From: Catellatospora paridis
GTDB taxonomy: Bacteria > Actinomycetota > Actinomycetes > Mycobacteriales > Micromonosporaceae
Direction of reading: 5' to 3'
Assembly: GCF_009720365.1 (NCBI RefSeq)
Contig: NZ_ML769316.1
Span: 124,001-188,000, forward strand
Length of the DNA stretch: 64,000 nt
Position 1 is the first letter of the stretch. Each line of letters starts with the position of its first letter. The translations under genes were made by a program, and so were the position numbers. Below, piece after piece: positions 25,627-34,204 of the stretch. The notes beneath the pieces were generated by a model. That model did no database searches and had not been told where the DNA came from. It was given only the letters and a program-made list of their open reading frames with translations.

Positions 25627-26328
25627 ATGTCTCACACCCTGTACCTGTTCGGGCTGCTGGCACTGGCCGCCTTCGGCGGCTGGCTCACCGGCCGCCGCCA
25701 GCGCAACACCGCCCTGCAGACGCAGGTCAACGAGTTGAACGGCCAGCTGTGGCAGGCACGTCACGTCAACCCGCTCACCGGGCTGCGCAACCGCGCCGAC
25801 GCCGAGACCCGCATCGCCGCCATGATCGCCGCCCGTGGGCCGGTCTGCGTCGGGTTCGCCGACCTCGACCGGTTCAAGGAACTCAACGACTCCTACGGAC
25901 ACGCGACCGGCGACCGCGCCCTGCAGCACTTCGCCACCGTGGTGCGCGCCCTGCTGCCGGACCTGTTCGTCTGGCACCTGCACGGCGACGAGTTCGTGTT
26001 CGCCTGGCGGTCCACCCTCGACGAAGGCCTGATACACGCCCAGTACCTGCGCCACCTCGTCGGCGTGAACCCGATGCCGTTACCCGACGGCGGCAGCATC
26101 GCCCTGAAGATGTCGATCGGTCTGGCCGCCCCGGCGGCGGGCATCGACGTCGCGCTGCTGCTGCACCAGGCCGACCTGGCCATGCATGACGCCAAAGGAC
26201 GCCCGTCCGGCATCGCGTCCTACGACCCCCGCCACGGCGCGACCACCCTCGCGGTCAGGCCCGCACGGCGTGCACGCGACCAGCGCCACGACCTCGCCGA
26301 TGCCGCCGTCCACGAGCCGGTCGTCTGA
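25627..26328 (+). CDS. Membrane-anchored GGDEF protein with an HGDEF signature
   Basis: A 233-residue protein. Residues 4-21 form a membrane helix (LYLFGLLALAAFGGWL), a short coiled segment follows, and residues about 47-205 are a GGDEF domain. NPLTGLRNRADAE, FADLDRFKELNDSYGHATGD and MSIGLAAP are all present. The active-site loop reads HGDEF at 119-123 instead of GGDEF/GGEEF. GGDEF domains make cyclic di-GMP; the first Gly is often tolerated as Ser or Ala, but His is unusual, so activity is uncertain. No inhibitory RxxD is seen at the usual spacing. GAGAGGAGC precedes the ATG. Confidence 0.8.
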   Translation: MSHTLYLFGLLALAAFGGWLTGRRQRNTALQTQVNELNGQLWQARHVNPLTGLRNRADAETRIAAMIAARGPVCVGFADLDRFKELNDSYGHATGDRALQHFATVVRALLPDLFVWHLHGDEFVFAWRSTLDEGLIHAQYLRHLVGVNPMPLPDGGSIALKMSIGLAAPAAGIDVALLLHQADLAMHDAKGRPSGIASYDPRHGATTLAVRPARRARDQRHDLADAAVHEPVV

Positions 26329-26343
26329 CCCGCCTCCGACCTA

Positions 26344-26371
26344 CGGTCGCCGACGCCGCTGTCGGCGACCG
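26344..26371. terminator. Hairpin after the GGDEF gene
   Basis: CGGTCGCCGAC (26344-26354) and GTCGGCGACCG (26361-26371) pair perfectly around six bases, 15 bases after the stop codon. Confidence 0.5.
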
Positions 26372-26391
26372 CCTCATCTGACGGGAGTCGC

Positions 26392-26842
26392 ATGTCCCCC
26401 AAGCCTTCCACCGATACCGTGTCGATGGAGACCCAGCACCCCCACACCGGTGGCGTACACACGGTCCTGGTATGCGTGCCCGGCCGCTACGTCTACGGGG
26501 CGCAGCTACTCACCGCGCTGCGGTGCGCTGGCAGAACCGCGGTAGGCCAGGCTCAGCGACCACAGCGACTACCTACTCGCCCGGACCCAGCACGTCCCGC
26601 CATCCAGGTCGTGGTGCCCGCGCGGCCAGGCGCCCCGGCCGTGGACGGCCTCACCCCACGGCTGCCCGCGCACGTCGCGCAGGCCGCCGCTGACACCCTC
26701 TACGCCGTCGACGTGAGGGGGTTTGGACGACGCCGACCTCATCACCACTTGGCAGCAGGCCCAGGCCGTTGCCACGCTGCTGAACCTTGCCGACGGCATC
26801 GGCGTCAACGATCTGTTCGACGACCGGCACGTCATCGAATGA
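26392..26842 (+). pseudogene. Broken short gene, probable frameshift in a G-run
   Basis: ATG 26392 (after CGGGAG) opens a frame with GGVHTVLVCVPGRYVYGAQ; near 26690-26710 it reads AQAAADTLYAVDV, then enters GGGGGTTT and becomes Arg-rich nonsense. One base later in phase, LDDADLITTWQQAQAVATLL followed by NDLFDDRHVIE and a stop at 26840-26842 is clearly protein-like. The two parts probably were one gene of about 150 residues broken at the G-run. The stretch 26530-26640 may contain a second shift. The family is not recognised. Confidence 0.4.
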
Positions 26843-26875
26843 CCGCCGACGGGTGGACGCTGCAACCGGCGAGTC

Positions 26876-27547
26876 TCAGACGTCAGCGTCCAGTGCGAGG
26901 TGCGGCGCGGCGAGGGAGAGGGCGACCTGCAGCCGACGCATCGAGTCCTTCCCGGTGCCAACGCTCGTCACCAAAGCACCCGTCGGACCGACCGGTCCGG
27001 TCCGAAATCGGCGGCGTAGGGAAACGGGCAGGTACCTGAGCCACGGCCTGCGGCGGCTGCTCGCGTCCAAGGCCGCCATCAGGTCCTCGCCCGGGGCGGG
27101 CGCTCGCCACTCCACGTGGCTCCAGTTCCGATTGTGCGGTTGCGGAGAAGACCACCAGATGAGGACCCACGCTGCGGCCTGGTCGCATGGCTTAGCGAAC
27201 AGCCGTACAGACTCGCCGGCCTTGATGCTCCCGACCACAGGGAAGTCGTCGCTGAACACCAACTCGCAGTTGACCGGGATCAACTGCAGCACCCGGGCGT
27301 CGGACGTGCCGTTGTTGGCTAGCTCCCAGATGTGCCCGACGAGCGACTTGTCGGAGTTCTGCCGCGTCTCGCCGATCGCGCGAATGAAGAACTCGACGTG
27401 CGGCAATCCGCGCAGGGTGCGTGCCTCGCCGCGGATGACGAACGCAAGCGTCACCACCGCCACTACCAGCGACGAGAGCGCGATCCAGTCCGCGCGCGTC
27501 CACGGCGTCTCCGCGGCTACGGCCGCGATCACCTCTACACCGTTCAT
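26876..27547 (-). CDS. Single-pass membrane protein of unknown function
   Basis: I start at ATG 27547; TACGGT (27560-27555 on the minus strand) is a -10-like box seven bases upstream, so the transcript is probably leaderless. The product is 223 residues. Residues 22-38 form a membrane helix (IALSSLVVAVVTLAFVI), followed by basic GEARTLRG and a beta-rich domain with IWELANNGTSDARVLQLIP, a small-domain pattern also seen at 582 and 14573. It is the only minus-strand gene within the accessory run from 20.5 to 33.7 kb, which suggests separate insertion. Confidence 0.6.
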   Translation of the reverse strand: MNGVEVIAAVAAETPWTRADWIALSSLVVAVVTLAFVIRGEARTLRGLPHVEFFIRAIGETRQNSDKSLVGHIWELANNGTSDARVLQLIPVNCELVFSDDFPVVGSIKAGESVRLFAKPCDQAAAWVLIWWSSPQPHNRNWSHVEWRAPAPGEDLMAALDASSRRRPWLRYLPVSLRRRFRTGPVGPTGALVTSVGTGKDSMRRLQVALSLAAPHLALDADV

Positions 27548-27605
27548 GCCCCACACCGTACCGACGAGCACACCATCCCCCACCGACCTGATCAGAGGAC
27601 CACGG

Positions 27606-27809
27606 TTGACCACCGAACAGAACGAGATTGAGCAGCAAACTCCGCGGCCCGGCGTCCAACAGCGGCGTGTCAGGTCCGAGATGGCCGGTCCGCGTGTCTA
27701 CGACGCCGACGACGGCTCCGTGCGGGCCCGCAGCGACCGGGCCATCTGGCGGGTCGAGCGCGAGCTCGTCGATTCGATGGTCGCGGCCGGGTGGGCCGCA
27801 CCTGACTGA
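27606..27809 (+). CDS. Small unknown protein
   Basis: A 67-residue frame from TTG 27606, after AGAGGA, with LTTEQNEIEQQTPRPGVQQR and VRARSDRAIWRVERELVDSM. The second part looks like a genuine amphipathic helix. It is divergent from the membrane protein ending at 26876. The alternative start, ATG 27680, would leave 42 residues. No family is recognised. Confidence 0.4.
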   Translation: MTTEQNEIEQQTPRPGVQQRRVRSEMAGPRVYDADDGSVRARSDRAIWRVERELVDSMVAAGWAAPD

Positions 27810-27814
27810 CCGCC

Positions 27815-28350
27815 ATGTGCGGTCACGCCCTGCTACCGGTGTCGGGGCCGCTGGTGCGCAGCGGAGCAGGCCTCCCGCACGCCGACCGTCTGCCCCGCCG
27901 CAGAGCCTACGCCGTGGCCGCCGCCGACTACCTCACCTGGCTGCGCGAGACCACCGTCCTGACCGGCCACCACTATGCCCGCCGACCGGCGCCGGGAGCC
28001 GGCTGCGGCCACGCCGGGACTGGTCCTGCTCGGCCCAGCCATCAGCACTAATGGGGCGCGGCTGCTCGACGAGGACTTCGGCACGATCGACAGCAAGTAC
28101 CACCTGGCTGACCCTCGCGCTCTGCGAGCACACGCTACACGTCACCGTTCACCGCGGCCCTTACCCGTTCCAGTCGCACGCCCACGTCGACATCCTCAGC
28201 GGCGCAGGCACGTGGTCTCGACTGCTGGCCAGTTCCGCATCCTCGTGGTGGCAAGACACCAGCCCCACGCTCAAGACCCGCAGCCAGCTCGACCCGTCGC
28301 CGCAGCGCTATTGCTGCGCGCCACATCGTCCTGTCAGCCCACGCCGCCTG
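27815..28350 (+). pseudogene. Remnant of a protein gene spread over three frames
   Basis: Protein-like pieces occur in succession in different frames: RRRAYAVAAADYLTWLRETT near 27900, LVLLGPAISTNGARLLDEDF near 28020, and LHVTVHRGPYPFQSHAHVDI near 28135 followed by SRLLASSASSWWQD. No single frame spans them. I read this as an old gene of roughly 170 residues with at least two frameshifts. A CTGTCAG/CTGACAG pair (28331, 28348) follows, just before the AAA ATPase gene. Confidence 0.4.
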
Positions 28351-28354
28351 ACAG
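28331..28354. promoter_or_regulatory. CTGTCAG pair F, before the AAA-VWA operon
   Basis: CTGTCAG at 28331 and CTGACAG at 28348 face each other in a 24-base inverted pair, 130 bases before the AAA ATPase start. It is the only paired occurrence of the motif to the right of 17.5 kb. Confidence 0.45.
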
Positions 28355-28484
28355 GCCCCGCCGCTGCCTTTGCCAGCACAGCGCCAGAACCCATCTCGGT
28401 GGACCGGCTCCCGCAGCCGGGAGCCGGCCCGCCACTCCCTTTCACCGGCCCCGCACGATCGGGGCCGCTACGGAAGGCACGCCG

Positions 28485-29654
28485 ATGACCACACCACAAC
28501 CAGCTGCGTCAGCACTGTCGCCGGCACCCGCCGCCGCGGCCAACGCCGCCGGCGACCAGAACCAGGCCGCCACCACGCTCGGCGCCCGGGCGCTGCAGTT
28601 CCTGCAGGACCACCCCACCAGCGCCTACACCGTGCGTGACCTGAACACCCAGCTGAGCATCACCACCGCCTCAGGCGGGCTGCACGCCGCGCTGGTGCGG
28701 CTGGCCGACGCTGGCTACCTGCTGCGCGACAGCACCGTGAACCCGCAGACGTTCGCCGCGCACCCGAGCCCGCCGGCCGACCCTCCGCAGTTCGGCGCCG
28801 CCAACCGCGCCCCCACCTCATCCGGTCTGCCGCGGCGCACAGCCGCGGCCGGATCAGTCGTCAAACGCCCCAACGGCAGGGACTACCACACCCGCATGCT
28901 GGCCGGGGGCCGTGACGTCGATGTGCTGCGCAACCTGCGCCAGCACGACATCCCAGTGCTGCTGTATGGCCCGCCGGGCACCGGCAAGACCTCTATGTTG
29001 GAGGCCGCCTTCGGCGACGACCTGTACACCGTCAACGGCGACGCCGACACCGTTGTCGGTGACTTCGTCGGCGACTACATCGCCAACGGCGACGGCACCT
29101 ACTCCTTCGTCGACGGCCCGCTGGTCCTGGCCATGGAGACCGGTGGAGTTCTGTTCGTCGACGACGCGACGATCATCCCACCGCAGGTCATGCCCGTGAT
29201 CTACCCGGTCATGGACGGCCGCGGTGTCATCACCATCAAGTCACAGAACCGGCAGGTCACCGCCAAGCCCGGCTTCTACGTCGTGGCAGCGCACAACCCG
29301 TTCGTGCACGGCGCGGTGCTGTCGCCGGCGCTGGCCAGCCGGTTCAGCATCCAGGTCGAAGTCCCCACCGACTACCACCTGGCCCGCCGCCTCGGTGTGC
29401 CCGCACCGATCGTCGCCGTCGCCAAAGCCATGGCCGACAACGACGCCTGCACCTGGGCACCGCAGATGCGCGAACTCACCGACTACGCCCGCGTCAACGA
29501 CGCCCTCGGCCGCACCGTCGCTGTCAACAACCTCGTCTCGGTGTGCCCGGAGGACGACCGGCCGGAACTGATCCGGCTGCTCGCCGACAAGATCCCCGGC
29601 GTTGCCGCCGATCCCCTAGCTGTCGGCGGCACCCGCAAGAAGGCCACACCGTGA
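28485..29654 (+). CDS. MoxR-type AAA+ ATPase
   Basis: I start at ATG 28485 after CGGAAGG; the longer open frame is a shadow. The product is 389 residues. Residues about 28-80 look like a winged helix (TVRDLNTQLSITTASGGLHA). The AAA+ module follows: Walker A LLYGPPGTGKTS near 159-170, Walker B GVLFVDDATIIPPQVMP near 221-237, then a sensor-1-like VVAAHNPFVHGAVLSPALAS and arginine residues beyond. It has the layout of MoxR/RavA/CbbQ chaperone ATPases, which remodel partner proteins with VWA-domain cofactors. It overlaps the next gene, exactly such a partner, by four bases (GTGA). Confidence 0.8.
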   Translation: MTTPQPAASALSPAPAAAANAAGDQNQAATTLGARALQFLQDHPTSAYTVRDLNTQLSITTASGGLHAALVRLADAGYLLRDSTVNPQTFAAHPSPPADPPQFGAANRAPTSSGLPRRTAAAGSVVKRPNGRDYHTRMLAGGRDVDVLRNLRQHDIPVLLYGPPGTGKTSMLEAAFGDDLYTVNGDADTVVGDFVGDYIANGDGTYSFVDGPLVLAMETGGVLFVDDATIIPPQVMPVIYPVMDGRGVITIKSQNRQVTAKPGFYVVAAHNPFVHGAVLSPALASRFSIQVEVPTDYHLARRLGVPAPIVAVAKAMADNDACTWAPQMRELTDYARVNDALGRTVAVNNLVSVCPEDDRPELIRLLADKIPGVAADPLAVGGTRKKATP

Positions 29655-31279
29655 ACCTCGCCGACCTTGCCACCTTGCTGAACAGCCACAGCCACGGTCC
29701 CCGGATCACCTCTCAGCACCCCGCCTGGGAGGACTGGTCCAAGGCGTTCACCGCCCACATCCCGACCCTGACCGGGCTGACCGGGCTGAGCGTCGTGGTG
29801 ACCCCCGGCGGTGGTGCAGGAGCACCCGGCTGCCACTTCCCGCACCTGCACCGCATCGAGATCGACGCCGACATCATCAAGGTCCCGCCATTCGCGGCCA
29901 ACCCGCACAGCAAGAAGATCAAAGAGCGGCAGCTGTACGCCGCCGCGTACGGCGTGCTCATCCACGAAGGCGCCCACGCCCTGCACAGCCGCTGGAACCC
30001 GCCTCCGGACACACCCGACCTGCTCGCCGAAATAGCGATGATGCTCGAGGAGTCGCGGGCAGAGGCCCTTCACCGCAACCGCAGGCCCCGCGACGGCCGC
30101 TGGCTTCGTGCCGCGGCCGCCGAACTGATCATGCCGAACTTCGCCACCACCGCCAGCGCCTGGGACGCAGGCGTAGCAGCGGCACTGCTACTCACCCGCG
30201 CCGACGCCAAGATCCTGCGCCAGCGCGACGTCCGGCACCTGCGCAACGCGATCGTCGCCATCATCGGCACCAAACGGCTGCGCCGGCTACGCGACATCTG
30301 GCGCCAGGCGCACCAGTGCGCCGACACCGACGCCACCACCATGATCGACCTCGCGCGGCAGTGGCTCGAAGTCCTGGACATCGACCCCGACAGCCCCGAC
30401 CCGACAGACAGCGCCCCCTACAGCCCGACCCTGCCCGCCGCCATCGCCGGCGCGCTCACCTCCGCCACCAGGCTGCCCGTCAAAACACCGCCTCCGCCGC
30501 CCGATCCACGGCACAAGGCCGCCGGACGCGTGTTCGGCCGAACCAAAGTCACCTGGACAACCAGGCCACCGACACCGCAGGAGCGCACCGCCGCGCACCA
30601 GCTGCGCCAGCAACTGGTCAAGGCCAGCACCCGCGACAAGACCGTCACCCCGATCCGGCGGCCCACCCCACCGGGCCGGCTGATGGTCCGCGCCGCGCTG
30701 GCCGCAGACGCCGCCCGCGCCCACGGCCAGCAGATCAACGCCGAACCGTTCCGCGCCAACAAGACCCGCAAGCCGCCCGTGCCGCCGCTTCGCGTCGGCA
30801 TCGCCGTCGACGTCTCCGACTCCATGAGCGGCTTCGCACCGCAGGTCTCATCACTGGCGTGGATCATCGCCCAAGCCAGCCACAGCCTCGACGCCAAGAC
30901 CGCCACCGTCGCGTTCGGCCCCACCGTCCAACCACTGACCCGCCCCGGCCAGGCCCACCCCGCCGTGCAAGAACTGGACCCCGGCGGCGGCACCAGCTAC
31001 TTCGACCAGGCAGTGCTCGCCCTCGACGGGGCACTCGGCCTGTCCGGCAAAGGCGCCGCCCGCCTACTGGTGATCATCTCCGACGGCGACATCCCCGACC
31101 TGCGGGCCGTGAAACTCGCCCTGCACCGCATCACCCGCGCCGGCGCCGCCCTGCTCTGGCTGACCCCGCCGGGCACCACCCTGCCGATCAGCGGCCAGAA
31201 CCAGATCCAGGTCACCGACCCGGCGCAGTGCATCGCCATCGTCGGCCAAGCCGCCGTCGACGCCTGGGCCAAAGCCTGA
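29651..31279 (+). CDS. Metallopeptidase-like and VWA domain protein, partner of the AAA+ ATPase
   Basis: A 542-residue protein from GTG 29651, overlapping the ATPase stop codon. The N-terminal half has a zinc-peptidase motif HEGAH (105-109, HExxH) with a following MLEESRAE (Glu at 133), as in the DUF2201-N metallopeptidase-like domain. After a Pro-rich linker the C-terminal part is a VWA domain with VDVSDSM (MIDAS DxSxS near 387-391), GGGTSYFDQAV and IISDGDIPDL, so metal binding looks intact. AAA+/VWA pairs act as metal- or substrate-insertion chaperones or as stress modules. Whether peptidase activity exists is untested. Confidence 0.75.
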   Translation: MNLADLATLLNSHSHGPRITSQHPAWEDWSKAFTAHIPTLTGLTGLSVVVTPGGGAGAPGCHFPHLHRIEIDADIIKVPPFAANPHSKKIKERQLYAAAYGVLIHEGAHALHSRWNPPPDTPDLLAEIAMMLEESRAEALHRNRRPRDGRWLRAAAAELIMPNFATTASAWDAGVAAALLLTRADAKILRQRDVRHLRNAIVAIIGTKRLRRLRDIWRQAHQCADTDATTMIDLARQWLEVLDIDPDSPDPTDSAPYSPTLPAAIAGALTSATRLPVKTPPPPPDPRHKAAGRVFGRTKVTWTTRPPTPQERTAAHQLRQQLVKASTRDKTVTPIRRPTPPGRLMVRAALAADAARAHGQQINAEPFRANKTRKPPVPPLRVGIAVDVSDSMSGFAPQVSSLAWIIAQASHSLDAKTATVAFGPTVQPLTRPGQAHPAVQELDPGGGTSYFDQAVLALDGALGLSGKGAARLLVIISDGDIPDLRAVKLALHRITRAGAALLWLTPPGTTLPISGQNQIQVTDPAQCIAIVGQAAVDAWAKA

Positions 31280-31462
31280 CCCCTGCCCGCCCCGGACCCG
31301 CAGTCTGACGCTCGCCGCATCCATGGCCGCCCAGCCCGGCAAAGGACCCTCGCCGGTCGACCGCTGAATCTCGCCCGCCAACCGGCCCGCCGCAAGGTTT
31401 CTTACCCGGCGGCGGGTCCCTGCCTGCGCACGCCGGGCACACCCGGCAGCCAGGAGCACACC

Positions 31463-32419
31463 ATGACCAAAAGCTTCGACGTCATCGCGGCGCAGATCGG
31501 CCACGATGTCGTCGTCAGCCGATTCGGCTACCTACTCCCCTTCGACCCGCTGATCGCCGCGGACCGGATCGCCGCCGCATGCGCCACCGCACTGGCCGGC
31601 ACCGCCCTGAGCATCAGCGCCACCGACCGTGATGCCGCTAGCCTCAGCGGCGCCGGCTTGGCCGGGTCGGCCACCGACCTGACCGCCGTCCATGACCACG
31701 CCCTCGACCTGCTCATCCGATGGATCGACCTGCGGCTGCCACCCGACATCACCTGGCGTCCAGCCGCCGTGACCTGCCCTGGCTCGCCCGCCAGCGGCGC
31801 CTACCCCGCCCAGGTCCGCACCGACATCCTCGGCCGGATCCTCGACGCCCGGTTCACCTGCACCGTCGCCTCTGATATCGGCGAGGACCTGCGTACCACC
31901 GACGGCCACGATCCGGTCGGCTGGCAGCGCGACTGCGACGGCATGGTGCACGCCGCAGTGGGCGTGCGCTGGCGGCGCTACGCAGGCGGGCTTCGCCGCC
32001 GGATCCGCACCGCGCAACCGGCCGATCCCGAGCTGTGCCGTATCGACGACGAGATCGTCAGTCGGCAGCTGGCCAAACTCGAAAGCGCCGCGATCGACGA
32101 CGCCGCCGAAGCACTGCGGATCTGGCTGCTGGCCTACGACCGCGCGAGCGGCCACGGTCTGCACGGACGCGGGCTGCTCGACGCCGGTGACCCGGCCGCG
32201 CTGGACGTGATGTCGCCGCTGAGCACCGATCACGATCCCGCCCGTCACGTCGCACAGCGCTGGAACGCCGACGCCGGCCGGCAGGGCCTGCGGTTCTGCG
32301 ACCTCGACCCGGTCCAGGCCGAAGACGCGGTGCACCTGTATGTCAGCACGTACACCGATGTGCTCCTACGGCTCGGCGCGATGCAGGTCCGCGGGCAAGT
32401 CCCCGACACCACGCGATGA
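31463..32419 (+). CDS. Unknown protein
   Basis: A 318-residue soluble protein after CAGGAGC. Helical N-terminus (AADRIAAACATALAGTALSI); the centre has VRWRRYAGGLRRRIRTAQPA; the C-terminus has QRWNADAGRQGLRFCDLD and LYVSTYTDVLLRLGAM. The even hydrophobic spacing and lack of membrane helices suggest a globular protein. No family is recognised. It follows the AAA-VWA pair after 183 bases. Confidence 0.55.
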   Translation: MTKSFDVIAAQIGHDVVVSRFGYLLPFDPLIAADRIAAACATALAGTALSISATDRDAASLSGAGLAGSATDLTAVHDHALDLLIRWIDLRLPPDITWRPAAVTCPGSPASGAYPAQVRTDILGRILDARFTCTVASDIGEDLRTTDGHDPVGWQRDCDGMVHAAVGVRWRRYAGGLRRRIRTAQPADPELCRIDDEIVSRQLAKLESAAIDDAAEALRIWLLAYDRASGHGLHGRGLLDAGDPAALDVMSPLSTDHDPARHVAQRWNADAGRQGLRFCDLDPVQAEDAVHLYVSTYTDVLLRLGAMQVRGQVPDTTR

Positions 32420-32511
32420 CACCCGCGGGCCGGTCGCATACCGCACGGGCGGCGACCCCCGCCCCGCTCGCCCGCCCGGCCCCAGCATCCGACCCTCCAG
32501 GAAGGACACCG

Positions 32512-33081
32512 ATGGGCTACACCCGCTCGTTCACGCTGCAACCCGGCAGTGCCGCCTACGCGGCCGCGTGGCCGCAGATGCTGGCCGACACCGAACTCAT
32601 CCTGCAAACCGTCAGCCGCCGCGGCATCGCGCTGTGCGGCCCCCTCGGCACCGGCAAGCCACAGCTCGACCCTGCCGTGGGCATCGGGTTCAACGGCAAC
32701 CTCGACTCCGGCCACGGGTGCGACTCGCTGTGGCTGCCCGCACCCGGCCCGGTCGCCGCAGGCGCACCCGACGACGCCAGGGTCTGGCGATACACCAAGA
32801 CCATCGGCCTGCCCTACGACCTCGCAGTCACGAGCGTGCTACTGCGCTGCCACCTGCTGGCACCCGACGCGTTCACCATCGGCGGCAGCGGCACCTGGCA
32901 CGACTGGACCACCCCGGTCGGCCACAACCCCCGCGACCTCGTCACGGACCTGTTCGGCACCCACGTCGCCGACAGCCCACTGGTCGACACCACCGAAGGA
33001 TTCGCGCTGACCCAGTCCGGCGGCTGGGTCGACCCGCGCCTGGCCACCGAACCCATCGTCGTGACCCGGCCCCCACGTTGA
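32512..33081 (+). CDS. Unknown protein of a phage/element-associated type
   Basis: A 189-residue protein starting MGYTRSFTLQPGS after GGAAGGAC. Motifs are IGFNGNLDSGHGCDSLWL, RVWRYTKTIGLPYDLAVTSV and TIGGSGTWHDW. I recall relatives with the same FNG ... KT..PYD pattern from phages and integrative elements, without a known function. The GPLGTGKPQLD segment looks like a P-loop but is not one: Lys is followed by Pro and no Walker B exists. It overlaps the next gene (TTGA). Confidence 0.5.
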   Translation: MGYTRSFTLQPGSAAYAAAWPQMLADTELILQTVSRRGIALCGPLGTGKPQLDPAVGIGFNGNLDSGHGCDSLWLPAPGPVAAGAPDDARVWRYTKTIGLPYDLAVTSVLLRCHLLAPDAFTIGGSGTWHDWTTPVGHNPRDLVTDLFGTHVADSPLVDTTEGFALTQSGGWVDPRLATEPIVVTRPPR

Positions 33082-33641
33082 ACACCAGCCAGCCACAACC
33101 CCCGTCCACTCCGAAGCTGTCCGACAGCCAGAAGACCGTCCTGAACTGGCTGCGCCACTGCGGGCCGGGCACCGCCGCCCAGATCACCGCAGTCACAGCC
33201 CTGGCCTACCCCACCGTCACCCTCGCCCTGCGCCGCCTGCACACCGCCGGCCTCGCCACCTCCAGCGGCCGGGCATGGACAGCGACGCCCAGCAGCCCGC
33301 ACACTCCCGAGGACCCGACACCGCTCGACGAGTTCCCGCAACGCCAACCCGGCCTCGCGCCTGACGGACCAGAACAGCCTGACGTCGACCCGCCAGCGCC
33401 CAACGGCCGTCGGCCCTACCGCCGGACCGGCACGCCTCGGCTGGCCAAAGGCGAGCTGCGCGGCCTGGTCCTGGACTACCTGCGCGAACACCCGGACCTG
33501 GAGTTCGGGCCGACCGCCATCGCCAAGGCACTCGGCCGCGCCGACGGCGCGGTGATCAACGCCTGCAACAAACTCGCCGCCAACGGCCAAGCGCTGCGCA
33601 CCCAGGACGCACCCGCGCGCTTCAAAGCGACTCCGAGCTGA
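33078..33641 (+). CDS. Double winged-helix protein
   Basis: A 187-residue protein from TTG 33078, overlapping the previous stop codon. The N-terminal winged helix is SDSQKTVLNWLRHCGPGTAA then YPTVTLALRRLHTAGL (residues about 14-60). A Pro/Asp linker follows, and the C-terminal domain starts PYRRTGTPRLAKGELR, then FGPTAIAKALGRADGAVINA and ANGQAL. The gene at 38783 has the same plan and the same RRxYxR...P.L.KG.LR start of domain two, so the two are paralogues. Domain two looks like the replication-associated or nucleoid-type winged helix, with function unknown. Confidence 0.6.
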   Translation: MNTSQPQPPSTPKLSDSQKTVLNWLRHCGPGTAAQITAVTALAYPTVTLALRRLHTAGLATSSGRAWTATPSSPHTPEDPTPLDEFPQRQPGLAPDGPEQPDVDPPAPNGRRPYRRTGTPRLAKGELRGLVLDYLREHPDLEFGPTAIAKALGRADGAVINACNKLAANGQALRTQDAPARFKATPS

Positions 33642-33654
33642 TACCCGACGCCAT

Positions 33655-33689
33655 GAGGCCGGATGCGCACGTCCTGCGCATCCGGCCTC
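33655..33689. terminator. Perfect 15 bp hairpin
   Basis: Arms 33655-33669 and 33675-33689 pair perfectly over 15 bases around a five-base loop, 14 bases after the stop codon. No T-run follows. Confidence 0.6.
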
Positions 33690-33748
33690 ACCAGTCGCGC
33701 CTCCGGCATCACGCCGCGGCCGACGCGTCCCATCTGAAAAGGACTGCC

Positions 33749-33982
33749 ATGCGACTCATCCACCCCGACGGCTCAGCCGACCACCGCGTGCACCTGGACC
33801 CGCTGCACACCCACCCTGTCGGCGAGCACGCCCTGATTGTCTGCCAGCCGGGCACGTATCGTGATCTTGGTGATCTGCTCAACGAACTCGACACCCGGCT
33901 GCGGCTGCAGGTCGGACCCATCGACGAGCTGCCCGAGATACTGTGCGACGAGCACATGCTCAGCCCCGCTGACATCCCTTGA
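33749..33982 (+). CDS. Small unknown protein
   Basis: A 77-residue protein after AAAAGGAC: MRLIHPDGSADHRVHLDP then GEHALIVCQPGTYRDLGDLL and a helical acidic C-terminus. It is the last plus-strand gene before the divergent STAND locus. No family is recognised. Confidence 0.5.
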   Translation: MRLIHPDGSADHRVHLDPLHTHPVGEHALIVCQPGTYRDLGDLLNELDTRLRLQVGPIDELPEILCDEHMLSPADIP

Positions 33983-33992
33983 AATAGATCGT

Positions 33993-34121
33993 CTAGCGGC
34001 CGTTGGTTAGGTGGTCGAGCAGCCAGTCGGCTACCGCACGGGTGGCGCCAGCGACGAAGCCGGTGATGACGGCAAGGGTGATTCGGGTACGCCGGTCGGG
34101 CTGGTCCTGAGTTGGTGTCAT
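33993..34121 (-). CDS. Small hydrophobic protein, divergent from the STAND-like gene
   Basis: A 42-residue frame from ATG 34121 (GGAG lies nine bases upstream on the minus strand). The peptide has a charged start (MTPTQDQPDRRTR), a hydrophobic helix (ITLAVITGFVAGATRAVADW) and a basic tail (LLDHLTNGR). One membrane-inserted or amphipathic helix is likely. The gene diverges from the STAND-like gene 83 bases away; between them lies the palindrome AGCCGGCGCCGGCT (34154-34167). The start signal and clean frame argue for a real small gene. Confidence 0.55.
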   Translation of the reverse strand: MTPTQDQPDRRTRITLAVITGFVAGATRAVADWLLDHLTNGR

Positions 34122-34204
34122 TGGATGCTCCATCGGTTTGAGGTGAACGCGGGAGCCGGCGCCGGCTGTGTGTTCAGAATCAGGCCACCGAAAGGTGGCG
34201 TGCT

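Noticed and set aside
32630-32670. P-loop in the gene at 32512
   Set aside because: GPLGTGKPQLD has Pro after Lys and the protein has no Walker B or ATPase length.
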